Part shown: one piece after another, positions 42,513-50,390 of the stretch | Numbering within the stretch: position 1 is the stretch's first letter | Layout of the letters: each line of letters opens with the position of its first letter | Source of the DNA: Porphyromonas sp. oral taxon 278 str. W7784 | GTDB lineage: Bacteria; Bacteroidota; Bacteroidia; Bacteroidales; Porphyromonadaceae | Reading direction: 5' to 3' | Length of the DNA stretch: 64,000 nt | NCBI RefSeq assembly: GCF_000467855.2 | Contig: NZ_KI259258.1 | Coordinates: 317,563 to 381,562 of the forward strand | Translations under genes and position numbers: made by a program | The notes under the pieces: generated by a model | The model's input: only the letters and a program-made list of their open reading frames with translations | The model's database searches: none | What the model was told of the DNA's origin: nothing

Positions 42513-45500
42513 CTTGTGATTCGGTCTTGGAGGTATTGGAGAACTGAAGGACCTCACCCGAGGGCTTCGAAGTGATGATGTCGTCGAAACGTAGGGGCTT
42601 GAACCGCTCCTGTAGGCTCTGGAAGACGACGAAGAGGGCTGGGACGATGAAGATCTGCAGGATCATCCCGATCAGCATCCCCCCGACGGTACTTGCCCCG
42701 AGGGTAGAGTTCCCATTGGCGCCGACACCGCTAGCGAACATCAGTGGTAGGAGCCCCACGATCATCGCTAGCGAGGTCATCAAGATCGGGCGAAGACGAG
42801 CCACAGCCCCGAGTATAGCACTCCACGTGAGTGCCATACCCGTGCGTCGGCGGTCTAGGGCGAACTCGACGATCAGGATGGCGTTCTTCGCCAAGAGCCC
42901 GATGAGCATGATCAGGGCGATCTGCATGTAGATATTGTTCGTGTGCCCGAAGATATTGCCAAAGAGGAAGGCGCCCGCTAGGCCGAAGGGTATGGAGAGG
43001 ATGACGGAGAAGGGCAGGAGGTAGCTCTCGTACTGAGCGCTCAGGATGAGGTAGACGAAGAGCAGACAGAGACTGAAGATGAGGGCTGTCGTATCCGAAG
43101 AGCCTTGCTCCTCACGAGTCAGCCCTGCGTAGTCGTAGCCGTAGCCTGCAGAGAGCGTCGTACTGGCTACTTCGGATACAGCCTTCAGGACGTCCCCCGT
43201 GGCGTAGCCTGGTGCAGGTGAAGCCATCACGTCGATCGAGGTATAGAGGTTGAAGCGGTTCACGCTCGCAGGACCATAGACCTTCTCGGTGGTGATGAAG
43301 GAGGTGATCGGTGCCATCTCCCCTGTACCCGTACGCACATAGATATTGCTCAGTGCATTGATATCGAGACGCTGCTCGGGCGAAGACTGCAGGAGCACTC
43401 GGTAGAGCTTACCATAGCTGTTGAAGTTCGCTACGTACATCCCCCCGAAGTATCCCTGTAGGGTAGAGAGGATAGCTTGGGGTGTAGTGCCTGCACGCAT
43501 CGTAGAGGCTACATCGACATCGATGACGTACTGAGGGAAGCTAGGATTGTACTGCGTCATAGCGTAGGCTACCTCAGGGCGAGCGTTGAGTGCAGCTAGG
43601 AACTTCTGCGTCTCGGCGAAGAACTTATCTAGAGCACCACCCGACTTGTCAAGCATCGTCAGCGAGACGCCTGATGCCATCCCGTAGCCAGGGACCATAG
43701 GAGGCGTCATGGCGAGCACCGAAGCATCCTTGATCGTCGCTCCGTAGGCGAAGAGCTTACTAGCTACTTCGCTCGTCGTGCTCTTGCGCTCCCCGAAGGG
43801 CTTCATGCGGATGAACATCGAGCCATAGTTAGAGCCTGACCCGCCCACGAGGCTGAAGCCTGAGATGCTTATGACTTGCTCGACGCCGTCCTGTGCCTTA
43901 GCTACGTCGGCGATATCCTTGAGGAGCTTCTCTGTCTTCTCTCGGCTTGTGCCTGGAGGGGTAGCGACGGTGACCATCACTGTACCGGTATCTTCGCTAG
44001 GCACGAGTTCGCTACTGGTGAACTTCATCAGCAGTACCATCACTACGATGCTCACGAGCACGATGATACCCGAGGTGACCTTGTGGCGAACGAAGAACTC
44101 GACCCCCTTGCGATAGGGACGAAGGACACGATTCTCGTAGACGGCGTTGAAGGCTAGATGGAAGCGATCGATGAAGCTTAGCTTCTTCCCTTCATGCCCC
44201 TTGTGAGGCTTGAGGAGCAGGGCGCAGAGCGTAGGACTAAGCGTCAGTGCATTGACGGCGGAGATAATGATGGAGACAGCCATCGTGACACCGAACTCTC
44301 TGTAGAAGGTACCACTGATCCCTGAGATGAACGACACAGGTACGAAGACGGCAGCCATGACGAGGGTAATGGAGATGATCGCTCCCGAGATCTCGTGCAT
44401 AGCGTCCATACTAGCCGTGCGGGCGGAGTCATACCCCTCATCCAGCTTGGCATGTACGGCCTCGACGACGACGATAGCATCATCCACGACGATAGCGATA
44501 GCCAGCACGAGGGCCGATAGCGTAAGGAGGTTGAGAGAGAAGCCGAAGATCTGGAGGAAGAAGAACGAGCCGATGAGCGATACGGGTACTGCGATGGCAG
44601 GGATGAGCGTGCTACGGAAGTCCTGGAGGAAGAGGTAGACGACGATGAAGACCAGTAGGAAGGCTTCGAGGAGCGTCTGGATGACGTGCCAGATCGAGGC
44701 ATAGAGGAAGTCCGTGACGTCAAGTACGTAGGTCATCTCCATGCCTGGGGGGAAGTCCTTCTCGAGCTCCTTGATCTCGGCCTTGATCGCCGTGACAATG
44801 TCGTTGGCATTAGAACCAGCGATCTGGGAGACCATCCCTGTGATAGCGGGGCTACCATTAGAGAGGGAATTACTGCTGTAGCTGAGGGAGCCCAGTTCGA
44901 TCTTCGCTACATCCTTCAGGCGAATGATATTGCCCGAGGCATCGGACTTGAGTATGATGTCCTCGTACTCGGTGATGCTCTTCAGACGGCCCTTGTAGCG
45001 GAGCGAATACTCATAGGTGCGGTCTCCTGATTCGCCGAGACTACCGGGGGCTGCCTCGAAGTTCTGCGCTGAGAGGATCGCCGAGACGTCGCTAGGGATG
45101 AGGGAGAAGGCCCGCATCTTGTCGGGGTCAAGCCATAGGCGCATGGCATAGGTGCCTTGGCTGAAGGTATTGGCTGACCCTACGCCAGGCACTCGCTTGA
45201 GTGCGGGTAGGATGTTGATGTCGGCATAGTTGGCTAGGAACTGTGCATCGTAGCGTCCGTCCTTACTCGTCAGGGAGTAGACGAGGAGCATACTGGACTG
45301 ACGCTTCTGCGTCGTCACACCGACACGGACGACGTCTGCGGGGAGAAGGGCTTGGGCTTGCTGTACTCGATTCTGCACGTTGACAGCAGCCATGTCGGGG
45401 TCGGTGCCCTCCTTGAAGTAGACCGTGATCGAAGCTCCCCCGGAGTTGGTAGCCGTGGAGGTCATGTAGGTCATCCCCTCGACGCCGTTGATCTGCTCCT

Positions 45501-45699
45501 CTAGGGGAATGATCACGGAGTTCAGTACCGTCTGTGCATCGGCACCAGCGTAAGCGGTGGAGACCTGCACGGTGGGCGGGGCTAGGTTGGGGTACTGCTC
45601 GATGGGCAGCTGTATGAGCCCGATGATCCCGAGGATGACGATGAAGATGGAGATCACCGTCGATAGTACGGGGCGGGTAATAAACCGGTTGAAATTCAT
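42496..45699 (-). CDS. RND multidrug efflux pump permease (HAE-1 family)
   Basis: A 1067-residue inner-membrane transporter of AcrB/MexB type. Twelve membrane segments and two large periplasmic loops are evident. It opens with NFNRFITRPVLSTVISIFI, has the proton-relay pair in VLAIAIVVDDAIVVVEAV, the GVEGMTYMTSTATNSG loop and the porter-domain ALKRVPGVGSANTF. It uses proton force to expel drugs, bile salts or similar compounds through the TolC-like partner. The adaptor gene lies 30 bp upstream. The organisation is adaptor-pump-TolC, then lpxA. Confidence 0.95.
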   Translation of the reverse strand: MNFNRFITRPVLSTVISIFIVILGIIGLIQLPIEQYPNLAPPTVQVSTAYAGADAQTVLNSVIIPLEEQINGVEGMTYMTSTATNSGGASITVYFKEGTDPDMAAVNVQNRVQQAQALLPADVVRVGVTTQKRQSSMLLVYSLTSKDGRYDAQFLANYADINILPALKRVPGVGSANTFSQGTYAMRLWLDPDKMRAFSLIPSDVSAILSAQNFEAAPGSLGESGDRTYEYSLRYKGRLKSITEYEDIILKSDASGNIIRLKDVAKIELGSLSYSSNSLSNGSPAITGMVSQIAGSNANDIVTAIKAEIKELEKDFPPGMEMTYVLDVTDFLYASIWHVIQTLLEAFLLVFIVVYLFLQDFRSTLIPAIAVPVSLIGSFFFLQIFGFSLNLLTLSALVLAIAIVVDDAIVVVEAVHAKLDEGYDSARTASMDAMHEISGAIISITLVMAAVFVPVSFISGISGTFYREFGVTMAVSIIISAVNALTLSPTLCALLLKPHKGHEGKKLSFIDRFHLAFNAVYENRVLRPYRKGVEFFVRHKVTSGIIVLVSIVVMVLLMKFTSSELVPSEDTGTVMVTVATPPGTSREKTEKLLKDIADVAKAQDGVEQVISISGFSLVGGSGSNYGSMFIRMKPFGERKSTTSEVASKLFAYGATIKDASVLAMTPPMVPGYGMASGVSLTMLDKSGGALDKFFAETQKFLAALNARPEVAYAMTQYNPSFPQYVIDVDVASTMRAGTTPQAILSTLQGYFGGMYVANFNSYGKLYRVLLQSSPEQRLDINALSNIYVRTGTGEMAPITSFITTEKVYGPASVNRFNLYTSIDVMASPAPGYATGDVLKAVSEVASTTLSAGYGYDYAGLTREEQGSSDTTALIFSLCLLFVYLILSAQYESYLLPFSVILSIPFGLAGAFLFGNIFGHTNNIYMQIALIMLIGLLAKNAILIVEFALDRRRTGMALTWSAILGAVARLRPILMTSLAMIVGLLPLMFASGVGANGNSTLGASTVGGMLIGMILQIFIVPALFVVFQSLQERFKPLRFDDIITSKPSGEVLQFSNTSKTESQDDAQA

Positions 45700-45729
45700 T
45701 GCTCTATATGCTTCCTGTTAGGGCGGTGC

Positions 45730-46929
45730 TTAGTGCTTCTCAGCGGAGGCACCCTTACCCATCATCTGCTGTTTGATCGCTTCTTGCTGTTTGGCATAAG
45801 CCTCCTCGGTGAGGGGCTTGATGGTCTCGCCCTCCTTGACGCCGGTGGTACCTGCTACGAGGATGCGGTCTCCTGCCTTCAGCCCGCTGGTGACGGTATA
45901 GCTCTGTCCATCGTCTACGGGGCTCACTGTGATCTCTGTGAAGGTGAGCTTGCCGTCCTTGTCGACGGTGTAGACGAACTTCTTGTGAAGCATCTCTACT
46001 GTCGCTGTCTGAGGTACGAGGATAGCGCCCTCGGTCTGTGTAGGCACTAGGATCGTCCCCGTGGAGCCACTACGCAGACGCCCCTCGGAGTTGGGGAAGT
46101 CAACACGTAGGGTGATCGCTCCCGTCACCTTGTCGACGACACCGCTGACCCCCTGGATCGTGCCTTCTGCTGGATACTCACTCCCATCGGAGAGGCGTAG
46201 GCGTACCTTCGGGAGCTTCCCTGCAGAATCCCCCGTGCCCCCCATGAGGGTCTGAAGCTCACGCTCAGAGACGGAGAAGTAGACATAGGCCTGACGGGTA
46301 TTGGATACCTGCGTCAGGGGCGAAGTGCTCTGTGGGCTGACGAGGTTACCGATGCGGTAGTTGATCGAGCCTACGACTCCAGAGACGGGGCTAGTGACGG
46401 TACAGTAGGAGAGGTTCTCACGAGCGGAGGTGAGGGCTGCCTTGGCTACGGCGACATTAGCCTCGGCGCTCTTCAGGGCGTTAGACACTTCCTCGAAGTT
46501 ACTTGCGCTGATGATGTTCTTCGCCAGGAGGTCTTGACTGTTGCGATGATTCAGTTGTGCCGTGGCCAGGGTAGCTTGGGCGGAGGAGAGGCTTGCCGAA
46601 GCTTGGGCGACAGCAGCACGGAAGGTCACGTCGTCGAGCTGGAAGAGGGGCTGGCCTGCACGGACGCTCTGCCCCTCGGTGATGAAGACCTTGGTGATGA
46701 AGCCCGAGACCTTGGGGCGAATCTCCGCATCATCCTCGCCTCGGATGACGGCAGGATAACTATTGTCAGCGGAGAAGGCTCCGGCGAAGAGGGTGCGCAC
46801 GGGTAGCTCTTGCGGGCCCTGAGCACCCATTTGTTGGCTTTGCTCGCCCTTGCAGGAGGAGAAGAGCGCCACACCTACTCCCGAGAGGACTAGGCTAAGG
46901 TAAGACGTGAGAAGTCGTCGACGTGTCAT
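45730..46929 (-). CDS. RND efflux periplasmic adaptor lipoprotein (MFP family)
   Basis: A 399-residue adaptor started at 46929 (MTRRRLLTSYLSLVLSGVGVALFSSC, lipobox FSSC). Domains in order: barrel-sandwich half (RPKVSGFITKVFITEGQSVRAGQPLFQLD), helical hairpin (SLSSAQATLATAQLNHRNSQDLL), second sandwich half (VTSPVSGVVGSINYRIGNLV), beta-barrel and membrane-proximal domain (GLKAGDRILVAGTTGVKEGETI). It links pump and duct. The frame is open 64 codons upstream but without signal-peptide character, so the internal ATG is used. It is the first coding gene after a long leader that carries a cobalamin riboswitch. Confidence 0.93.
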   Translation of the reverse strand: MTRRRLLTSYLSLVLSGVGVALFSSCKGEQSQQMGAQGPQELPVRTLFAGAFSADNSYPAVIRGEDDAEIRPKVSGFITKVFITEGQSVRAGQPLFQLDDVTFRAAVAQASASLSSAQATLATAQLNHRNSQDLLAKNIISASNFEEVSNALKSAEANVAVAKAALTSARENLSYCTVTSPVSGVVGSINYRIGNLVSPQSTSPLTQVSNTRQAYVYFSVSERELQTLMGGTGDSAGKLPKVRLRLSDGSEYPAEGTIQGVSGVVDKVTGAITLRVDFPNSEGRLRSGSTGTILVPTQTEGAILVPQTATVEMLHKKFVYTVDKDGKLTFTEITVSPVDDGQSYTVTSGLKAGDRILVAGTTGVKEGETIKPLTEEAYAKQQEAIKQQMMGKGASAEKH

Positions 46930-47035
46930 GATCTGTGGATAGCTTGTATGGATATATCTATTCTTATGTGTACGCTGTCGGAGTGTCCGAGTAGCAGGGT
47001 CTCTGCTCCTTATTAGAGCGGAGCTCCAGCCCAAA

Positions 47036-47142
47036 GGTCTCCTTCCCAGGAAGGCCCGTAGGTAAGCGGATGGGTACTTCACTGATGCCACCGAGGCATG
47101 AGGCGGGGGCTTGTCCAGCACCTCCGCTATAGTCTGTACCCA
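47036..47142 (-). ncRNA. Second structured element in the efflux-operon leader (unassigned)
   Basis: Between the riboswitch and the adaptor gene several stems can nest. A closing stem GTACCCA / TGGGTAC (47136-47142 with 47071-47077) holds a GCGG/CCGC stem and an ATGCC-ACCGA-GGCAT hairpin (47085-47099), forming a junction. A CTTCC/GGAAG hairpin lies next to it near 47042-47053. I cannot match it to a known riboswitch class. A chance fold or eroded coding sequence is possible. Confidence 0.35.
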
Positions 47143-47402
47143 GCACGAGGGTTAGATGGGAAGAGAGCCGTAGGGTTTAATCTATTGGGTAATTATTTCT
47201 CCCAACGAATAAGCCTCAGGAAGGAGTCCTGACCTGTGGTACCCCACCGTCTTGGACGCCACCTGAGGCATATCCACTAAATTATTACGGCAAATAACTA
47301 CCGGTTGCCCACTTGATTCAAAAGAGCGGACATCCTCTTTGGGGAATGAATTCCAAGTATAGGGAACCCACACTTGTAGCTTTCCTCGAAGCATTTTGAA
47401 AA

Positions 47403-47572
47403 GGCATTGCAGGTCTTCTGACTCATGCACCCTGTCTTCCTACTATCCTTCCCAGAGACACAGAACCTCCAGTGGCCGGATCCAAGGATCCTCAGTAGGG
47501 AGCGGTATGATGCACATACAGCAGCGGGACTGTTCGAGATTCGCACTCGATTCCCTTTTAAGCCTGACACGC
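47403..47572 (-). ncRNA. Cobalamin (adenosylcobalamin-type) riboswitch
   Basis: Read on the minus strand it has the conserved cobalamin-riboswitch signatures in order: AAAGGGAATCGAGTGCGAATC, cut here to its conserved GGGAA..GTG..AATC pattern; ACAGTCCCGCTGCTGTA; GCCACTGG; CTGGGAAGG; and the closing GTCAGAAGACCTGC (B12 box end). A promoter lies 39 bp upstream. The first coding gene downstream is the RND efflux adaptor 470 bp further on; no B12 transport or synthesis gene is adjacent. Binding of cobalamin would normally repress what follows. Confidence 0.88.
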
Positions 47573-47610
47573 CACACACAGAACTTTGCGTGCCAAGCAC
47601 AACGCCTCCA

Positions 47611-47618
47611 CAAAGATA
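47611..47618 (-). promoter_or_regulatory. -7 promoter box for the riboswitch leader
   Basis: TATCTTTG on the minus strand, placing the transcript start near 47606, just before the riboswitch. Confidence 0.65.
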
Positions 47619-47664
47619 GATATTTATCTCTGAAATCGCTCCTCTTCGCTTGCCCCTAATGAAA

Positions 47665-47683
47665 AAGTCGCCTCATCGGCGAC
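47665..47683 (-). terminator. Terminator downstream of the acyltransferase gene
   Basis: AGTCGCC / GGCGACT with a 5-nt loop, followed on the minus strand by TTTTTC; 265 bp after the stop at 47949. The 47684-47948 stretch in between holds nothing I can assign. Confidence 0.65.
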
Positions 47684-47948
47684 TCTTCCCTCCTCGGAGT
47701 CCTATGACAGGCCCCCGAGGACTAGTGGGGGTAAGGCTTCAAGGCTAGAGGAAATAGGGAGATCTATTGAGTGGAAAAGGGGCTGTCACCTCGTACTATA
47801 TGGACTCTTGATCCTGGGCTACGTCGGTAGAAGCTCTGGAGGAGATTAGGTATAGAAGGTCGAGGAGAGTAGGTCGGTGCACTGAGGCTGTCAGCTCGGG
47901 GGGAGAGGTGCTTGCTGTCGGATGGTAGTGAGCTTCTCCTATTCTTAG

Positions 47949-49016
47949 CTAAGAGGCTCGACCTCCGCAGAGGACGGAGAGAATGCGGGGAGTTACCCGT
48001 GCTAGTACCCAGTAGACACCGAGGACAGCGAAGAGGGTGATGCCTGCAATGAGGAAGTAGGAGAGGATAAGGCCTAGATCATTTTCCGATAGGAAGGAGA
48101 CTCGAGCCAGCAGGGAGCGGGCAAACCCGATGATGAGGATTGAATGGGCTGCGTAGAGGAAGAAGACGTACTTGTTTAGCCCTTGTAGCCAGGTGATGAA
48201 CTTAGGGGCTCGCTCTACGAGGCGGGCAAAGAGCAGGATCCAGATGATGATAGAGCAGACGAGGTAGGGAAGCTCTAGCCCACGGAAGTAGCTCTCGGTG
48301 AAGATACAGGGTAGAGCTAGTGTCCCGATCCCCCAGATGATGAGGCTGGGTATAGCTAGGGGCTTCAGCTTCTCTAGTGGCTCCCAGCCTTTCATAGCGA
48401 AGAGGGCACCCATCGAATAGAAGAGGAGCGAGCGGGGCTCTGCACCTATGAGGGTGAAGGGTAGTGGGACGAAGGCACAGAGTAGGAAGAATATCGGGAC
48501 AAAGTACCCCCGTGTCACCCTCAGTATGAAGTGCGTCACCGGAGCGATGAGGGTGAGGACGATGAGGTCTCGTATGAACCAGAGGGGATAATTGATACAC
48601 TCGAACCAGAAGTAGTCCGGAAGCCTGCTCCACGAGAATACGAAGGCTTCTGTCCGAGCAAGACCGATACTACTAGCTAGTGACTCCCCTACGAGGGTGG
48701 CAAGGATATAGAGCAGGTTCCAAAGGAAGTAAGGGATGACGAGAGTCCATATTCTCTTCTTCGTCTCTGCCAGGTAGACTGAGGTCTGCTCGAGATTTTT
48801 ACCTCTGAAGGCATAGTAGCCGGAGAAGACAAAGAAGGCAGGCACTGCTACGCGTGTGAAGACCTCCTTGATGAGTGTAGCTACGTATATGTATAGGCTA
48901 TGGTCTCCCCCTAGCGTCTCAGGTGCGATGGGCTGAGTATGTATCAGTAGCACCAGTAGCATCAGAGGGAAGCGCAGGGAAGTGACGACAGAAGAGAAGA
49001 CTTTGGATGCGTCCAT
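47949..49016 (-). CDS. Acyltransferase-3 family membrane protein
   Basis: A 355-residue polytopic protein with about ten membrane helices. The acyltransferase-3 signature is present: RFPLMLLVLLIHTQP near the N-terminus (with the conserved His), AVPAFFVFSGYYAF, and FWFECINYPLWFIRDLIVL. Such proteins O-acetylate or O-acylate surface glycans, lipid A sugars or peptidoglycan. The gene is monocistronic, with a promoter box 213 bp upstream and therefore an unusually long leader. Substrate unknown. Confidence 0.88.
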   Translation of the reverse strand: MDASKVFSSVVTSLRFPLMLLVLLIHTQPIAPETLGGDHSLYIYVATLIKEVFTRVAVPAFFVFSGYYAFRGKNLEQTSVYLAETKKRIWTLVIPYFLWNLLYILATLVGESLASSIGLARTEAFVFSWSRLPDYFWFECINYPLWFIRDLIVLTLIAPVTHFILRVTRGYFVPIFFLLCAFVPLPFTLIGAEPRSLLFYSMGALFAMKGWEPLEKLKPLAIPSLIIWGIGTLALPCIFTESYFRGLELPYLVCSIIIWILLFARLVERAPKFITWLQGLNKYVFFLYAAHSILIIGFARSLLARVSFLSENDLGLILSYFLIAGITLFAVLGVYWVLARVTPRILSVLCGGRAS

Positions 49017-49316
49017 ATCAGGAGTATAAATGGTGGCTTTCCTCCCCTCTTGCCCTAAACATGGGTTGAGGGAGAGTGTGTAGCACGAGAGCCGAAGTCC
49101 CAGAGCTACGATCGCAGGGCTAATGGAATGTCAGACTATCATAAGCCCAAGCTTACGGCATAGCACCCCGCTGGATGCGAGCACACCGACAGTGGTGGGG
49201 ATCACTACTGAGCGTACCAATCCGTATGCAAAACTATCAAATTTTATTGTGCTCTAGGCTTGCTGCCAGGCTGGAGCTGTGTGTTTCTCTCTGGTAATAG
49301 TGGTATAAGTCGCTTT
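49017..49316. other. Gap holding the acyltransferase promoter and long leader
   Basis: About 300 bp without genes. A -7 box TAGTTTTG (minus strand, 49229-49236) predicts a leader of about 205 nt. No recognised riboswitch, leader peptide or array was found in it. Confidence 0.4.
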
Positions 49317-50279
49317 CTATTTGGTCGCTTTCTGCTCCTTAGGTGTGGTCGCTGGCGGGAGGAGGCTGCGCTTGCCGTCGGGGCGGTAGTAGCGACAGAG
49401 TAGGGAGAAGCCTTGGGGTAGGTAGAGCATCACCGAATCCCCAGCATTGCGTAGGACGAAGAGCCCCATGTGACGGATGAGCTTCTCCTCTAGTCGGTCA
49501 TCGGGACAGCCCATACGTGTAGACATGGTCTTGCCGTCGCTCTTGAAGATATAGGGTAGGTTAAGTCCCTCGGCTTCCATATCGAGCTCGAACTTCCCGT
49601 TCAGTACATGGATGTTGCAGTCTACCTTCATGCGTCGGCAGGGGATGAGCTCTATATAGTAGTCTGGACTATCGCCTTTGTGTCGGTCGGGGGCAGTGAC
49701 GGTGTAGAGGACGTAGCCCTTCTTTTTGGGAGCGGTCTCCGAGGGAGCATCGGGGCTGAGAAGCACAGGCTTACTCATGGCTCTCCAGTAGCGATAGGCT
49801 ACCTGGATGGAGTCGTTGGTGGTGACAGCGATCTCTTTATTGCCTCGGAAGGGAAGCAGGAGCGGTTCGCCGAAGATAAAGGGCTTAGCGTCTAGCCCTG
49901 CAATAGGTTTGTCGAAGAGGACGACGACGCCCTCACCGTGGCGGTAGCGGAAGGACGAGTATTCACCGAGCGGTTCGCCCGTGACGAAGCGACCATCGAT
50001 GCTGGTGTGGGTGGGGTCGGTGTTCGCCAGCGCTGGCAGGAGCTCTACACGGAAGTCCTCCAGCGGGCTGACGTGGGGGAGGGTCAAGCGGTAGGTATTC
50101 GGCGGGAGCTCTACTTCGGGGTAGTCGCCGAGATAGCTAAGTACCGAGCTCTCGGCAGTCTGAGCCCCTTCGTCTGCTGCCTGTCCTCCCTCACGAGTAG
50201 CACGGCAACTAGCGACCAGGCTGAGGAGGCTGATCAGTAGGAGGGACAGGGTGGAGTGAGTGGAGCGAAGCATAGTCAT
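49317..50279 (-). CDS. Ecotin-like protease-inhibitor lipoprotein with two tandem ecotin-type domains
   Basis: A 320-residue predicted lipoprotein (lipobox LVASC, Cys25). Residues about 185-305 align well by eye with ecotin: YYIELIPCRRMKVDCNIHVLNGKF, then TMSTRMGCPDD, then DSVMLYLPQGFSLLCRYYRPDG. The disulfide pair (Cys221, Cys258) is kept. At the position of ecotin's P1 residue Met84 there is Arg255 (S-T-R-M-G), which suggests inhibition of Arg-specific trypsin-like proteases. Residues about 58-170 repeat the pattern (EDFRVELLPA, VVVLFDKPI, SIQVAYRYWRAM) without cysteines or a clear reactive loop. It is anchored in the envelope, perhaps shielding the cell from host serine proteases. An in-frame ATG at 50273 is an alternative start. 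Confidence 0.8.
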   Translation of the reverse strand: MTMLRSTHSTLSLLLISLLSLVASCRATREGGQAADEGAQTAESSVLSYLGDYPEVELPPNTYRLTLPHVSPLEDFRVELLPALANTDPTHTSIDGRFVTGEPLGEYSSFRYRHGEGVVVLFDKPIAGLDAKPFIFGEPLLLPFRGNKEIAVTTNDSIQVAYRYWRAMSKPVLLSPDAPSETAPKKKGYVLYTVTAPDRHKGDSPDYYIELIPCRRMKVDCNIHVLNGKFELDMEAEGLNLPYIFKSDGKTMSTRMGCPDDRLEEKLIRHMGLFVLRNAGDSVMLYLPQGFSLLCRYYRPDGKRSLLPPATTPKEQKATK

Positions 50280-50314
50280 ACAGAGGGGCTATAGAGGAGT
50301 GTCTATAAGCTTAA

Positions 50315-50349
50315 CGGGTATCCTACCTTTTTATGAGATAGGATACCCG
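50315..50349 (-). terminator. Hairpin after the serine palmitoyltransferase gene
   Basis: CGGGTATCCTA / TAGGATACCCG, 11 bp, loop of 13; 41 bp after the spt stop. The U run is weak, so termination efficiency is uncertain. Confidence 0.55.
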
Positions 50350-50390
50350 CTGTAGTCATCATAATAGTGGTCTCTAGGGCGAAGTGAGGC

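Noticed and set aside
46964..47146. 60-residue ORF (begins MLGTDYSGGAGQAP) as a remnant gene
   Set aside because: No family resemblance; it overlaps the stem structures of the leader and another open frame, so coding status cannot be supported.
47182..47430. 82-residue ORF on the minus strand in the efflux leader
   Set aside because: Its start lies inside the conserved core of the cobalamin riboswitch, it has no recognisable motif, and the region is better explained as leader RNA.
47298..47600. 100-residue ORF on the minus strand
   Set aside because: It is a translation of the riboswitch itself.
47735..47918. A further 23-bp periodic array downstream of the acyltransferase gene
   Set aside because: Cutting at 23 bp gives units that mostly start and end with G, but only two neighbours (47827 and 47850) are alike and there is no palindrome. 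Too weak to claim.
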